Origin: Armatimonadota bacterium
Lineage (GTDB): Bacteria; Armatimonadota; UBA5829; DTJY01
Reading direction: 5' to 3'
Length of the DNA stretch: 64,000 nucleotides
NCBI GenBank assembly: GCA_029907255.1
Contig: JARYMF010000004.1
Location: forward strand, 124,001-188,000
Each line of letters begins with the position of its first letter. The first letter of the stretch is position 1. The position numbers and the translations under genes are program-made. Positions 1 to 9,376 of this stretch are shown piece by piece. The notes beneath the pieces were generated by a model. The model ran no database searches and was not told the DNA's origin. It saw only the letters and a list, made by a program, of their open reading frames with translations.

Positions 1-1
1 C

Positions 2-760
2 GAAGCCGCCGCTGAGATTGCAAGGCAGATAAGACTGCGCGATATCGGCGGCATCATCATCATTGACTTTATCGACATGGCGAGCGCGCGTGACCGAAAT
101 CACGTGGTTCAAAGTTTAGAAAAAGCGCTAAAGAAAGACAGAACACGCACGAAGATTTCTCACATAAGCCCGCTGGGACTAGTTGAAATGACACGAAAGC
201 GCACAGGAGAAACGATCTCTGAACTTGTAAACGAACCATGTCCTTACTGCCAGGGCCGAGGAGAAATTCTATCGCCTGAATCCGTAAGCATTCAAGTTGA
301 ACGCGAGCTCAGAGATCGTGCTGTCCATGAAGATGAGGAGGCTTTCTTAGTAACCGTTCACCCTGAGGTGGCAGCTTATCTCATAGGAGCGCGTGGCGAG
401 ACAATCCAGTCTATTGAACAGCGTATCGGTCGTCCGGTTTATGTCCGAGCAAATGAAAACCTTCACATCGAGAAATATGAGATTGTAGCCAGCGACGTCC
501 ACGAGATAGAAAGCCAAGTGCTCCCCTTCAAGCGCTCGGAAATTTTAGAGTGTGAGGTAGTAAGAAATCCATTTATCAGCCTCCCAAGGTCAGCAGCATG
601 GGCAGACGGGTACATGCTCGATCTCGTAAATGGCGGAAAATACATTGGCCAGAGAGTAAAAGCACGCCTTACATCCATTGGCAGGTCATACGGAGAAGGA
701 GAAGTCGTAGGCACGGTCAAGACCGCGCATAGCAGCGACTTGGAGAAATCCCAATCCTAG
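2..760 (+). CDS. rng: Ribonuclease E/G family protein, C-terminal part (5' end outside window)
   Basis: The reading frame is open from base 2, so the ATG at 77 is internal and the gene starts upstream of the window. Residues encoded at the left edge (RLRDIGGIIIIDFIDM) match the strongly conserved core of RNase E/G endoribonucleases, which process rRNA and mRNA. Next come the TRKR segment and a CPYCQGRG 'zinc link' that in the family bridges subunits through zinc. The last ~60 residues (SEILECEVVRNPF... through VGTVK) look like a TRAM-type RNA-binding beta-barrel, an extension found in some non-proteobacterial members. The gene ends just before a strong terminator. Family assignment is firm; RNase G versus short RNase E cannot be decided without the N-terminus. 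Confidence 0.93.
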   Translation, partial: EAAAEIARQIRLRDIGGIIIIDFIDMASARDRNHVVQSLEKALKKDRTRTKISHISPLGLVEMTRKRTGETISELVNEPCPYCQGRGEILSPESVSIQVERELRDRAVHEDEEAFLVTVHPEVAAYLIGARGETIQSIEQRIGRPVYVRANENLHIEKYEIVASDVHEIESQVLPFKRSEILECEVVRNPFISLPRSAAWADGYMLDLVNGGKYIGQRVKARLTSIGRSYGEGEVVGTVKTAHSSDLEKSQS

Positions 761-794
761 AGTGAAGTCCAATATTGTTTAGCAACTGGCATTC

Positions 795-826
795 AAAAAG
801 CCCAGGGCAAAATCCCTGGGCTTTTT
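795..826 (+). terminator. Rho-independent terminator after RNase E/G gene
   Basis: AAAAAGCCCAGGG pairs with CCCTGGGCTTTTT around a CAAAAT loop, giving a GC-rich stem ending in a T run. It lies 35 bases after the RNase gene stop and separates it from the MarR promoter. Confidence 0.92.
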
Positions 827-921
827 ATAATAATCCCAAAACCACACCTGCTCAAACTACGCTATGCCTCGTAATCCCACTCCACAAATGATTATTTTTC
901 CAAAATTTCGCCACCTTCACG

Positions 922-950
922 TTGACAAACGCCACCGCAAAAAATATACT
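922..950 (+). promoter_or_regulatory. Sigma-70 promoter giving an apparently leaderless marR transcript
   Basis: TTGACA (922-927) and TATACT (945-950) are separated by 17 bases, near the sigma-70 consensus. Transcription should start 6-8 bases after the -10 box, at about 956-958. That is on the ATG of the MarR gene (957), so there is no room for a ribosome binding site. Confidence 0.85.
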
Positions 951-956
951 TAGAAT

Positions 957-1424
957 ATGCAATTATTAGAAAAGCAAACTAACCATTATCATTGCGCAGG
1001 CCTAGTGCTAGACATAATTCCCCAAGTTATGCGCCTGATACGCTCTGAAATTCGCAAGCGCAAGCCTGCGGAATTGTCGGTGCCCCAATTCCGCGTCCTT
1101 GCCTATCTGCGGCATCATGAAGGTGCCTCGCTCTCCGATTTAGCTGAGCACACTGGCCTTACATTGCCAACCATGTCTAGGATGGTGGATGGACTTGTCG
1201 CACGAAAATATGTAACGCGAGAAAACTCATCTGATGACCGTCGGCGCATTGCGTTGAGGCTTACACATAATGGTAAGGCGGCGTTCGACTCTGCCGCACG
1301 CGGAGCGCAAAAGCGAATAGCCGAACTGCTGAGCAAACTCTCGCCTGAGGAGCAGACCACCATTATCCAAGCTATGGAGATGCTGCGACTCGTTGTAGAC
1401 GAAGTAAAGAAAAAAAGCGTCTAA
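957..1424 (+). CDS. MarR family transcriptional regulator
   Basis: The 155-residue product has the MarR winged-helix layout. An N-terminal dimerisation helix is followed by LSVPQFRVLAYLRHHEGASL and a recognition helix region (LTLPTMSRMVDGLV). The wing carries the family signature DDRRRIALRLT, and a long C-terminal dimerisation helix closes the protein. MarR proteins usually repress drug efflux or stress genes and release DNA on ligand binding. The gene lies immediately upstream of the TolC/MacA/MacB-type operon in the same direction, so it probably controls that operon; this is inferred from position. Its promoter places the start site on the ATG, so the message seems leaderless; in-frame GTG 1005 and ATG 1029 also lack a ribosome binding site. 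Confidence 0.9.
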   Translation: MQLLEKQTNHYHCAGLVLDIIPQVMRLIRSEIRKRKPAELSVPQFRVLAYLRHHEGASLSDLAEHTGLTLPTMSRMVDGLVARKYVTRENSSDDRRRIALRLTHNGKAAFDSAARGAQKRIAELLSKLSPEEQTTIIQAMEMLRLVVDEVKKKSV

Positions 1425-1489
1425 TATCAGGCGATATCTCCATCTTCTATAACTTGGGAAGAATGCACTTTGGAAAGGCAACTTTGCAT

Positions 1490-2800
1490 ATGAGGTTCTT
1501 TAGAATTGTTTGTCCAATTATTCTACTATTTACTGCCGGCCAAGCGACCTTGAATGCCGCGAATCATTCCGAAACCATACCGCTAGATAGACCTTTAACG
1601 CTTAAAGAATGTATAAACATAGCCTTGCAGAACCACAGTAGCGTCTTGACGGCCGAAAAGGACGTAGAAGCAAGCAAAGCGGGGTTAAAGCAGGCTAAAG
1701 CAGGATATCTACCCGACATTACCTTAGGCACTGATTACTCAAAATCGGGATATGAGGGCGGCCAAGTAGGCACGGGATTGAGGCGCGTAGGCACATTTAC
1801 AAACAACCAAACAACGCTCAGTATCACCCAAACGTTCTTCGACGGCGGACGCACCCGAACCGCAGTACGGCAAGCGCTCGCTCAAGAACAAATTGCCAAG
1901 GCCGAGATGGAAATGGCGAAACAAGAACGGGTGCTTGCAGTTACACAAGCATACTTCACCGCCCTGCTAACCAAACGACTTGCAGACATTGCCAACCAAT
2001 CGGTCAAGGAAGCAGAACAACAGCGAGAGATGATTCAAGCTAGGATTGAAGCCGGAGATGCCGCACGAGTAGATTTGTATCCAGTGGAGGTACAGGTCGC
2101 AAACGCAAAGCTGAGCAAGCTCCAAGCGGATAATAACGCACGAATTGCCGCTAACATCCTCAGAAATGTTATGGGTTTAGGAAAAGGCCCCGAGCTTCAA
2201 TTGGCAGAAGTTGAGGCGCCCGATTTCAACATCCCACCACTGGAAGAATGTCTGGCACGTGCACTCAAAGACCGCCCAGAGGTAGCACGCTCGAACGCAC
2301 AAATAGATTCAGCTAAGGCGGCGCTCTCGCTTGCAAAACAGCAGCTTTTGCCTGTTCCAAGCGCAAACTTAAACTATGACCGCGGACTGGCTGGCAGCGG
2401 ATATGACAGTCAATGGTCTATCGGGGCCCGATTAAGTTTGAACGTATTCGATGGCGGCGCAGCAAGGGCCGCAGTGGAAACCTACAAGGCAAGAGTCGAA
2501 TCTCTAAAGCTTGCCTATGAACAGTTAAATAAAGATATTACAACCGAGGTTGAGGAGGCACACCTCAACCTAACCAACGCTCTCGAGCGGCTGGCAGCAA
2601 GCAAAGCCAACGTCGAACTCGCACGTACAAATCTTGAAGTAGCACGTGAAAAATACAACCAAGGCCTTGCCATTCCGCTTGAAATAGTAAGCGCTCAGAT
2701 TTCCTATGCGGATGCCTTAGCCAGCAATGCTCAGGCTCTTTATGACTGCTACATTGCGCATGCGCAACTCGAAAAAGCTATGGGGAAAAGGAGTTATTAG
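1490..2800 (+). CDS. TolC family outer membrane efflux protein
   Basis: This is the outer-membrane channel of a tripartite exporter. I place the start at ATG 1490 because GGAAAGG lies 11 bases upstream and the protein then opens with a clean signal peptide (MRFFRIVCPIILLF...). A TTG at 1454 would add 12 residues and spoil it. The mature protein shows the duplicated OEP pattern: LTLKECINIALQNHSSV, long Ala/Gln/Glu-rich helices, a central TTLSITQTFFDGG strand segment, then the second repeat with LSLNVFDGG and a closing helical stretch. At 436 residues it is of normal family length. It ends one base before the adaptor start codon, so the two are co-transcribed. Confidence 0.93.
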   Translation: MRFFRIVCPIILLFTAGQATLNAANHSETIPLDRPLTLKECINIALQNHSSVLTAEKDVEASKAGLKQAKAGYLPDITLGTDYSKSGYEGGQVGTGLRRVGTFTNNQTTLSITQTFFDGGRTRTAVRQALAQEQIAKAEMEMAKQERVLAVTQAYFTALLTKRLADIANQSVKEAEQQREMIQARIEAGDAARVDLYPVEVQVANAKLSKLQADNNARIAANILRNVMGLGKGPELQLAEVEAPDFNIPPLEECLARALKDRPEVARSNAQIDSAKAALSLAKQQLLPVPSANLNYDRGLAGSGYDSQWSIGARLSLNVFDGGAARAAVETYKARVESLKLAYEQLNKDITTEVEEAHLNLTNALERLAASKANVELARTNLEVAREKYNQGLAIPLEIVSAQISYADALASNAQALYDCYIAHAQLEKAMGKRSY

Positions 2801-2801
2801 A

Positions 2802-4490
2802 GTGAAGCGTCGTTCAAAAATAACCATTGTAGGATTGGCAATGTTGTTGATTGTCACCTGGGTTGTGGTTGGAAAGATTCGAGCCGCCCAGGCGAACAAA
2901 CCAATAATCGAAACTGCGCGAGTGGAAAGGGGCACGGTCGTTAGCTCGGTTTCCGCCAGTGGCGTTTTGCAGCCGCTAACGACAGTTGATGTAAAATCAA
3001 ATGCAGCCGGCCGCGTAGACGTTCTAGCTGTTGATGTCGGCAGCTTCGTGCGCAAAGGTCAACTGATAGCTAAGATTGACCCAACCGACAGCCTTACTGC
3101 CCTAGACCAAGCCGAAGCCGACCTCGCCGCCGCAAAAGCCCGCCTTTCACAGTCAAGAGAATCCTTGCTCCTACAAATAGAACAAAACTCATCGCAAATC
3201 AAACAGGCTGAGGAGGCATACCTAGCAGCGAAGGCGCGGCTAGCACAGGCGGAAGCACAGGCAAAAGCTCAACCTGCCATTACCAAATCTGCCATTCAGC
3301 AAGCCGAAGCAAACTACAAGTCCGCAGTGGAGTCGCTGCGGCAATTGAAAGCGGCTGGTATCCCCCAAGGCACTGCCCAAGCCAAAGCATCTTACGACCA
3401 AGCTAAAGCGTCGCTAGACAAAGCTAAGCGCAATCTGGACCGCCAGGAAAAACTATATTCAAAAGGGTTCATTTCTCAAAATCAGCTCGAATCCGCAAGG
3501 CTCGAATATGAAACCGCAAAAGCACAGTTCGATTCAGCAAGCGAGCGAATGAATACCCTCAAGGAAGAATATGATGCCGAATTGAAAGCCGCTGAGGCAC
3601 GAGTGGAGCAAGCCCATGCGGCCCTGGAGAATGCAAAGGCAAGTGCAATTCAAGATGAAATCAGACGAAAGGAAGTTATAGCAGCACGCTCTGCACTTAA
3701 ACAAGCGGAAGCAGCTCTTGCCGCGGCAAAGGCAAACCAGCGCCAAGTTCCCATAAGGGCGGGTGATATCCGTGCCGCCGAAGCCCAAGTCATTCGAAGC
3801 AAGGCACAGGTTAAGAATGCCCAGACCCAACTCGACTATACGGTAATAAGAGCACCAAGGGATGGCATCATCTTGAAAAAATACGTCGAGGTGGGCACGA
3901 TTATAACCTCTGGACGTTCTTCGTTCGCAGGAACAGGTCAGGGCACGAGCATAGTTCAGCTTGGCGATTGCAGCCGAATGTTTGTGCTAGCCTCGGTTGA
4001 TGAAACCGATATCGCCCAAGTAGAGGTAGGACAAACAGTAGACATAACTCTTGATGCCTACCCTGATGAACTGTTTGAGGGAAAGGTGACAAAGATAGAC
4101 CCTCAGACTGTAGTAGAGCAAAATGTAACCACCATACCGGTGACCGTTGAGATAGAAAACCCCGACGCACGCCTAAAGCCCGGCATGAATGCTACTTGTG
4201 AGTTCATAGTCGAGCGAAAAGAGAACGTACTAGTTGTTCCAACAGAAGCTGTGAAAGACCAAGATGGTAAGTACACTGTCACCGTCATTAAAAATGGAAA
4301 ACAAATCGAGCGCAAGGTTGAAATAGGCATAGCCGGCGATGAATTAACCGAAATTGTCTCCGGGTTAAAGGAAGGCGAAGAAGTCGTGACCTCCATAATC
4401 GAACGACAGGCAACTGCTCAGCAGACAGGAGTAGGAAGCAGAAGCAGGTTTGGAGGGCCAATGGGTTTCGGTGGAGGACGACTGCGCTAA
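2802..4490 (+). CDS. HlyD/MacA-type periplasmic adaptor protein
   Basis: The membrane-fusion adaptor joins the inner-membrane pump to the TolC channel. The start is GTG 2802, with AAAAGGAG 8 bases upstream overlapping the tolC 3' end. The protein opens with [22 protein letters not shown], a single membrane anchor. A lipoyl half-motif follows ([20 protein letters not shown]), then an unusually long Ala/Lys/Gln-rich coiled-coil hairpin (about residues 95-340) and the second lipoyl half ([15 protein letters not shown]). A beta-barrel ([17 protein letters not shown]) and a membrane-proximal domain complete it. At 562 residues it is longer than E. coli MacA (about 370), and the excess is in the coiled coil. 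The C-terminus is Gly/Arg-rich. Confidence 0.93.
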   Translation: MKRRSKITIVGLAMLLIVTWVVVGKIRAAQANKPIIETARVERGTVVSSVSASGVLQPLTTVDVKSNAAGRVDVLAVDVGSFVRKGQLIAKIDPTDSLTALDQAEADLAAAKARLSQSRESLLLQIEQNSSQIKQAEEAYLAAKARLAQAEAQAKAQPAITKSAIQQAEANYKSAVESLRQLKAAGIPQGTAQAKASYDQAKASLDKAKRNLDRQEKLYSKGFISQNQLESARLEYETAKAQFDSASERMNTLKEEYDAELKAAEARVEQAHAALENAKASAIQDEIRRKEVIAARSALKQAEAALAAAKANQRQVPIRAGDIRAAEAQVIRSKAQVKNAQTQLDYTVIRAPRDGIILKKYVEVGTIITSGRSSFAGTGQGTSIVQLGDCSRMFVLASVDETDIAQVEVGQTVDITLDAYPDELFEGKVTKIDPQTVVEQNVTTIPVTVEIENPDARLKPGMNATCEFIVERKENVLVVPTEAVKDQDGKYTVTVIKNGKQIERKVEIGIAGDELTEIVSGLKEGEEVVTSIIERQATAQQTGVGSRSRFGGPMGFGGGRLR

Positions 4491-4504
4491 ACAAGGTTAC
4501 CGAT

Positions 4505-5230
4505 ATGATAGAAGTAAGCAATCTCAGCAAAGACTATCGGTTGGGCAACACTTGTGTACATGCCCTCCGTGGAATCTCACTCAAGGTCGAGACCGGCGAG
4601 TTCGTGGCAATAATGGGGCCGTCGGGCTCAGGCAAATCTACATTTATGAATATAATAGGCTGCCTGGACACTCCGGATAGCGGTTCGTATTATTTGGACG
4701 GAGCCGACGTCAGCCGCCTGACAAGCGACGAACTTGCCAATATTCGAAATACACGGATTGGCTTCGTATTTCAATCGTTTAACTTGCTTCCCAGAATGCC
4801 TGCGGTTAACCAAGTTGAGCTACCTCTGCTTTATAACGGCACCCGTGACAGGCGTGAACGCGCACTTCGGGCGCTTGAACGCGTTGGCTTAAGAGACCGT
4901 GCCAACCATAAACCAAACGAACTTTCCGGTGGGCAGCAGCAAAGAGTGGCAATCGCACGTGCATTGGTCAACAACCCAGCGATTATTCTTGGCGATGAAC
5001 CCACAGGGAACCTCGACACTCGCACAGGAGAAGAGATATTAGCGATTTTGCAAGAACTCAACCGAGAGGGCAAAACCGTTTTAATTGTTACGCACGAGCT
5101 AGATGTCGCTATGCATACAAAAAGAATAATTAAGTTCAGAGATGGCAGGATAGTGAGCGACGAAAAAGTTGACAAGCAGCGTGACGCTCGAGAGATACTT
5201 GCCTCAATGCCTCCGGAGGTAGAGGAATGA
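4505..5230 (+). CDS. MacB-type ABC transporter ATP-binding protein
   Basis: This 241-residue nucleotide-binding subunit of the LolD/MacB/FtsE type has all catalytic motifs: Walker [10 protein letters not shown], a Q-loop ([11 protein letters not shown]), the ABC signature LSGGQQQR, Walker [13 protein letters not shown] and the switch histidine in VTHE. In MacB of proteobacteria this domain is fused to the permease; here they are separate genes overlapping by four bases (ATGA), which is common outside proteobacteria. It should power the mechanotransmission pump formed with the next gene, the adaptor and the TolC protein. Substrate is unknown. Confidence 0.95.
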   Translation: MIEVSNLSKDYRLGNTCVHALRGISLKVETGEFVAIMGPSGSGKSTFMNIIGCLDTPDSGSYYLDGADVSRLTSDELANIRNTRIGFVFQSFNLLPRMPAVNQVELPLLYNGTRDRRERALRALERVGLRDRANHKPNELSGGQQQRVAIARALVNNPAIILGDEPTGNLDTRTGEEILAILQELNREGKTVLIVTHELDVAMHTKRIIKFRDGRIVSDEKVDKQRDAREILASMPPEVEE

Positions 5231-6441
5231 ACCTTTCAGAAAGCATAAAGGTTGCGCTCGATGGACTGTCAGCAAATAAAGTGCGCTCAGGATTGACAAT
5301 GCTCGGGGTGATTATCGGCGTAGCCGCTGTCATCGCAATGATTGCAATCGGCCAAGGTGCGCGCCAGAGAACCATGAGCATGATTCAATCCATGGGTACC
5401 AACGTCCTAACGGTGATATCCGGGCAAGCTAGGTTCGGTATGGTTAGAGCCGGCATGGGCTCCGTGCAAACGCTTACCTATGATGACGCTCTTGCAATTG
5501 AAAAAAGCTGCCCAGCCGTTGACAAGGTAGCACCCGAACTTCGAATGCAAGCCCAGGTAAAATACAAGAACATGAATACCATGACCTCCATTATCGGCAC
5601 AACCCCAGATTACCCATCTATCCGTAACTACAGATTAGAAAAAGGGCGATTTTTCACCGAAAAGGATTTACGCTCAATGCGAAGGGTCGGCGTCATTGGC
5701 CCCACAGCTGCTTACAACCTGTTCGGGCAAAACTCGGCTTTGAATAAGATAGTGCGAATAAACGGTATAAACTTCAAGATAATCGGCATTACCGCAGCAA
5801 AAGGCACGGGAGGCTGGATGGACCAGGATGATGTTATATTCATTCCCTTGACGACCGCAATGAAGCGCGTTTTCGGAGTTGATTATATCAGGTCAATCAG
5901 TGTCCAGGCGAAAAGTTTAGATAGGATGACAGAGGCTTCTACCCAAATAGAAGAACTCCTAAGAAAAAGACATAAGATTGGGCCCGCTAGCGAATCGGAC
6001 TTTATGATTCGCAACCAAGCCGAATTTTTGGAAACCGCCGAACAAACAAGCCGCACGTTTACTATGCTTCTTGCAGGTATAGCTGCAGTATCCCTTCTGG
6101 TGGGCGGCATCGGCATAATGAACATAATGCTTGTTTCAGTTACAGAACGTACTCGCGAGATCGGAATTCGTAAAGCTGTGGGGGCAAAGGGACGTGATAT
6201 TCTCCTCCAATTCCTCATAGAATCCATGGTTCTTTCAGTTTTCGGAGGGTTCATAGGCATTCTAGCTGGAATAGGAGGAGCAAAGTTACTTGGGAAAATG
6301 GCAGGCTGGGATACACTGATTTCTATGCCTTCAATTATACTAGCATTTGGATTCTCAGCCGCAGTAGGGATATTTTTTGGCATCTACCCTGCACAAAAAG
6401 CATCTTCGCTTAAGCCGATAGATGCATTGAGATATGAATAG
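5227..6441 (+). CDS. MacB/FtsX-type ABC transporter permease
   Basis: The 404-residue product has the MacB topology. TM1 is near residues 20-42 ([18 protein letters not shown]), followed by a large periplasmic MacB-PCD domain (about 45-270). Three C-terminal membrane segments (around 280-395) contain the FtsX signature [20 protein letters not shown] and [10 protein letters not shown]. MacB-type permeases do not move substrate through the membrane; they use cytoplasmic ATP hydrolysis to drive periplasmic substrate into the TolC channel. The start codon overlaps the ATPase stop as ATGA, so production is coupled. Confidence 0.95.
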   Translation: MNLSESIKVALDGLSANKVRSGLTMLGVIIGVAAVIAMIAIGQGARQRTMSMIQSMGTNVLTVISGQARFGMVRAGMGSVQTLTYDDALAIEKSCPAVDKVAPELRMQAQVKYKNMNTMTSIIGTTPDYPSIRNYRLEKGRFFTEKDLRSMRRVGVIGPTAAYNLFGQNSALNKIVRINGINFKIIGITAAKGTGGWMDQDDVIFIPLTTAMKRVFGVDYIRSISVQAKSLDRMTEASTQIEELLRKRHKIGPASESDFMIRNQAEFLETAEQTSRTFTMLLAGIAAVSLLVGGIGIMNIMLVSVTERTREIGIRKAVGAKGRDILLQFLIESMVLSVFGGFIGILAGIGGAKLLGKMAGWDTLISMPSIILAFGFSAAVGIFFGIYPAQKASSLKPIDALRYE

Positions 6442-6512
6442 CTAAGTAAGTTGTTAGACAACTTAAACGCCAACGCAAATCAGACATCCAACCTAAGAAA
6501 GGAGAGGAAAAA

Positions 6513-7088
6513 ATGAGGAGATTTATAGTACCTATTGGAATTTGCTTGCTCGTGGTATTCACTGCAGCCGTGGTTTGTGCCCAGCAACAGCCCTCTGGCG
6601 CAAACCAATTCCAGGCATTCCGAGAAAAACACAAATATACGTTCCAGCTAATGCAGATGGTTAGGCACATTGGAGAGATAAACAAAGACAAGAAATACAC
6701 CTTGACGCCTGAACAGGCGAAAAAGGTCCTTGCCGTTTTGAAACCACTTCGTTCCAAGCCAAAGCTTACGCAAGATGAAGCAAAAAAGGCTTTGAAAGAT
6801 CTCAAACCAATCTTCACAGCGGCTCAACTAAACGCCATGGCGCGTATCAAGCCGAAGTTCGAACAGCACCGTGGCCCCGGTGGACCCCCAGGCGGACCAG
6901 GCGAACAACAACGCAGACCGCCACAAAACGTTGAAAGACGAAGGCCCAATCTGAATGCAATGAAAGACTTCAATCCATTCTATTCCAAGGTGCCAAAGGG
7001 CGATGAGCGTGCCGCCGAACGTGTAAAACGCATGAATGAATTCTTCGCAGCTTTAGAGAAGAAGGCAAACAGCAAGAAGACAAAATAA
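6513..7088 (+). CDS. Secreted helical protein of the efflux operon, function unknown
   Basis: The product is 191 residues with a strong ribosome site (AAGAAAGGAGAGG) and a signal peptide (RRFIVPIGICLLVVFTAAVVCAQ). The mature part has two related helical segments, around LTPEQAKKVLAVLKPL and LTQDEAKKALKDLKPIFTAAQ. A Gly/Pro/Gln-rich linker and a basic C-terminal tail follow. The LTPEQA-type repeat recalls small periplasmic proteins found beside MacAB-type pumps and distantly the CpxP/Spy LTxxQ fold, but I do not recognise a named family. It lies 71 bases after the permease in the same direction and is probably a periplasmic accessory or stress partner of the pump; this is inference. Confidence 0.7.
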   Translation: MRRFIVPIGICLLVVFTAAVVCAQQQPSGANQFQAFREKHKYTFQLMQMVRHIGEINKDKKYTLTPEQAKKVLAVLKPLRSKPKLTQDEAKKALKDLKPIFTAAQLNAMARIKPKFEQHRGPGGPPGGPGEQQRRPPQNVERRRPNLNAMKDFNPFYSKVPKGDERAAERVKRMNEFFAALEKKANSKKTK

Positions 7089-7161
7089 AACAGCAAGCAC
7101 CAATATAGCATTAATGAATTTCAGCGCTTGCTTCTAAAGAAAAATAAACGTTTACTTAATA

Positions 7162-7190
7162 TTGACAAGTCAGCCTCGGCGTGGTATTAT
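7162..7190 (+). promoter_or_regulatory. Sigma-70 promoter of rplU-rpmA
   Basis: TTGACA (7162-7167) and TATTAT (7185-7190) are separated by 17 bases. The predicted start near 7197 leaves a leader of about 55 bases before rplU, enough for a small autoregulatory structure; GCCA/TGGC segments in it could pair, but I see no definite fold. A weak AGCAAGC...GCTTGCT hairpin (7092-7132) lies upstream and may end the efflux operon. Confidence 0.85.
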
Positions 7191-7251
7191 ATCCAGGCTT
7201 GCCAGAACTTTAAACGGCGTTGGCATCCTTTACTAAGAGGGGACTTTACAG

Positions 7252-7635
7252 ATGTACGCAGTTTTGAAAACGGGCGGAAAGCAATACACCGTTCACGAAA
7301 ACGAAACTATCAAAGTAGAGAAGCTGGATGTACCGGTTGGCGAGGAAGTAGTATTTGACGATATTCTTTTCGTCAACACAGATAAGGCTCAAATCATCGG
7401 AACACCGACTGTATCCGGTGCGAAGGTGATTGGGAGAGTCCTACGCCACGGACTTGGAAAGAAAATAATTGGGTTTACGTATAAACCCAAGAAGCGCGAA
7501 CGCCGAAGATTTGGTCACAGGCAGCCATTTACAGAAGTTTCAATCGAGAAAATCGAATACAAAACTAGAACAACACGTAAGGCCGAGGCACCCAAAGCCC
7601 CAAAGGCTGAGGAAGCAGGCGAGGCAGCCGAATAG
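7252..7635 (+). CDS. rplU: 50S ribosomal protein L21
   Basis: The first ~103 residues match L21 throughout: [14 protein letters not shown] at the start, [12 protein letters not shown] in the middle, and [21 protein letters not shown], the basic segment that contacts 23S rRNA. A Lys/Ala/Glu-rich tail of about 24 residues extends it to 127, longer than the E. coli protein. The gene heads the rplU-rpmA pair behind its own promoter. Identification is certain. Confidence 0.98.
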   Translation: MYAVLKTGGKQYTVHENETIKVEKLDVPVGEEVVFDDILFVNTDKAQIIGTPTVSGAKVIGRVLRHGLGKKIIGFTYKPKKRERRRFGHRQPFTEVSIEKIEYKTRTTRKAEAPKAPKAEEAGEAAE

Positions 7636-7668
7636 ACTTGCCCACGGCCCGTTTGGAGGTGAAAAGAA

Positions 7669-7923
7669 TTGGCGCATAAAAAAGGAGTAGGTAGCTCACG
7701 GAACGGACGAGACAGCAAGTCGAAGAGGCTGGGCGTCAAAGAGTTTGCTGGAGAATATGTAAAAGCTGGAAGCATTCTTATTCGGCAGCGTGGCACAAAG
7801 ATCCATCCCGGCTTGAACGTCGGTCGCGGTGGGGATGACACCCTATTCGCCCTGGTGGATGGCTACGTGAAGTTCGAAGGCAAGAAGACGCGCAAAGTAA
7901 GCATATATCCTTCCGTAGCGTAG
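7669..7923 (+). CDS. rpmA: 50S ribosomal protein L27
   Basis: The 84-residue protein starts at TTG 7669 behind GGAGGT and reads [31 protein letters not shown], the classical L27 N-terminus that reaches the peptidyl-transferase centre. Firmicutes L27 carries an extra leader removed by the Prp protease encoded between rplU and rpmA. Here there is neither a leader nor a prp gene, so L27 needs no such processing. Confidence 0.98.
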   Translation: MAHKKGVGSSRNGRDSKSKRLGVKEFAGEYVKAGSILIRQRGTKIHPGLNVGRGGDDTLFALVDGYVKFEGKKTRKVSIYPSVA

Positions 7924-7935
7924 AAAAGCAGGAGC

Positions 7936-7975
7936 AATATTATTTCTCCCATAATCTGACGGGAGGGATAATATT
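7936..7975 (+). terminator. Long hairpin after rpmA (first of a tandem pair)
   Basis: A 15-base arm (7936-7950) pairs fully with 7961-7975, allowing two G-U pairs, around a 10-base loop. Only CTTCTAT follows, so termination from this hairpin alone would be weak. It may stabilise the rplU-rpmA message or act with the next hairpin. Confidence 0.6.
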
Positions 7976-7994
7976 CTTCTATACAAAGTTCTTG

Positions 7995-8034
7995 CGACTC
8001 GATTATCGTTCCGATGATCGAGTCGTTTTATTAT
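7995..8034 (+). terminator. Rho-independent terminator/attenuator just before obg
   Basis: CGACTCGATTATC (7995-8007) pairs with GATGATCGAGTCG (8013-8025), one G-U, around GTTCC, and TTTTATTAT follows. The structure ends 25 bases before the obg ATG. That leaves no room for a separate promoter after it, so obg must be read through from rplU-rpmA or start inside the hairpin region. Confidence 0.8.
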
Positions 8035-8058
8035 GGCGCCTTCTCAAGGAGGGCAGCA

Positions 8059-9360
8059 ATGTTTGTTGACGAAGCAACAATCAGCGTAAAAGCAGGCGAC
8101 GGTGGCGACGGCATGGTAGCCTTTCGCCGTGAAAAGTTTGTGCCTCGAGGCGGTCCAGCAGGCGGCGACGGCGGCAGAGGTGGCAATGTTATCCTAGTCG
8201 CAGATGGCCGGCTCACAACCCTAATTGACTTCCATTACAAGCGAAGTTACAAGGCACCCAGAGGCGGCGACGGCGGCCCTAATAACATGACTGGGAAAGA
8301 CGGCGAGGACCTTTATATTCACTTGCCAGTTGGAACCCAGGTCTACGATGCCGACTCTGGCGAACTCCTTGTTGACCTGGACACAGAAGGCCAAATGTTT
8401 ATTGTTGCACGAGGAGGACGAGGCGGCCGTGGAAATGCAAGATTTGCCACCCCAACACAGCGTACGCCAAGATTTGCCGAGCCCGGAGAACCAGGAGAAG
8501 AACGAAATCTTCGGCTTGAACTTAAGCTACTTGCAGATGTCGGACTAATTGGTTTCCCGAATGTTGGCAAATCCACGCTAATAGCAAAAGTCTCGGCAGC
8601 CAAGCCCAAAATTGCAAATTATCCCTTCACTACCCTTACGCCAAACCTTGGCGTCGTGCGCGTTGATGAAGAAAACTCCTTCGTCATGGCGGACATACCC
8701 GGCCTGATTGAAGGTGCTCATGCGGGAGCAGGACTCGGAGACAGGTTCCTTCGCCACATAGAGCGAACCCGACTTCTAGTGCATATCCTCGACATATCCG
8801 GCTTGACGGGGAGAAACCCTTTGAATGACTTCGACGTCATAAACCGCGAGCTTCGTCTTTATAACCCTGAATTGGCCAAGCTTCCCCAGGTCGTCGCATT
8901 GAACAAAGTTGACATAACCGGAGCCATGGAAACAGCTAGAGAGCTTGCACCCATATTCGAATCAAGAGGATTCAAAACATTCGCAATCTCAGCGGCCACC
9001 GGCTTTGGAGTCCAAGAATTAATTTACTTCCTTGCAGAAGAGCTTCGCAAACTAGACAAAATAGTGCCAACCCCCGCTGAAACACACGAAATAGTCCGCA
9101 TCGCACCAGAAAAGAGAGATCTCAAGCGCTGGGAAGCCAAGAAAGTCGGCGACCACGAGTTTGTCGTCGAAGGAAAACGCCTGGAAAGCGAGGTAGCGAT
9201 GACTAACATAAATAATGAAGTGGCAATTCGCCGATTACACCGCAAGCTTGATCGCTTAGGTGTGCTGAAAGCTCTCAAGGAGCTTGGGATAGAAAACGGC
9301 GACACTGTCAGAATCGGGGCAATCGAGTTTGACTACATAGCAGAAGAAGAAGTAGAATAA
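8059..9360 (+). CDS. obg: GTPase Obg (CgtA)
   Basis: The start is ATG 8059 with AAGGAGGG upstream; an earlier in-frame ATG at 8014 lies inside the terminator and lacks a ribosome site. Domains are in the usual order. The glycine-rich Obg fold covers residues 1-156 (repeated GGDGG and GGRGG). The G domain covers about 157-330, with G1 [10 protein letters not shown]3 [10 protein letters not shown]4 NKVD and G5 SAATG. An OCT-type C-terminal domain covers about 345-425. Obg binds the large ribosomal subunit and couples assembly to GTP/ppGpp levels. It heads a convoy with proB, nadD, the LCP gene and rsfS. Identification is certain. Confidence 0.97.
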   Translation: MFVDEATISVKAGDGGDGMVAFRREKFVPRGGPAGGDGGRGGNVILVADGRLTTLIDFHYKRSYKAPRGGDGGPNNMTGKDGEDLYIHLPVGTQVYDADSGELLVDLDTEGQMFIVARGGRGGRGNARFATPTQRTPRFAEPGEPGEERNLRLELKLLADVGLIGFPNVGKSTLIAKVSAAKPKIANYPFTTLTPNLGVVRVDEENSFVMADIPGLIEGAHAGAGLGDRFLRHIERTRLLVHILDISGLTGRNPLNDFDVINRELRLYNPELAKLPQVVALNKVDITGAMETARELAPIFESRGFKTFAISAATGFGVQELIYFLAEELRKLDKIVPTPAETHEIVRIAPEKRDLKRWEAKKVGDHEFVVEGKRLESEVAMTNINNEVAIRRLHRKLDRLGVLKALKELGIENGDTVRIGAIEFDYIAEEEVE

Positions 9361-9376
9361 GGCAGTAGGTACTAAA

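Noticed and set aside
7128-7358. 76-residue + frame overlapping the rplU promoter and gene
   Set aside because: It is out of frame with L21, covers the promoter and has no ribosome binding site.
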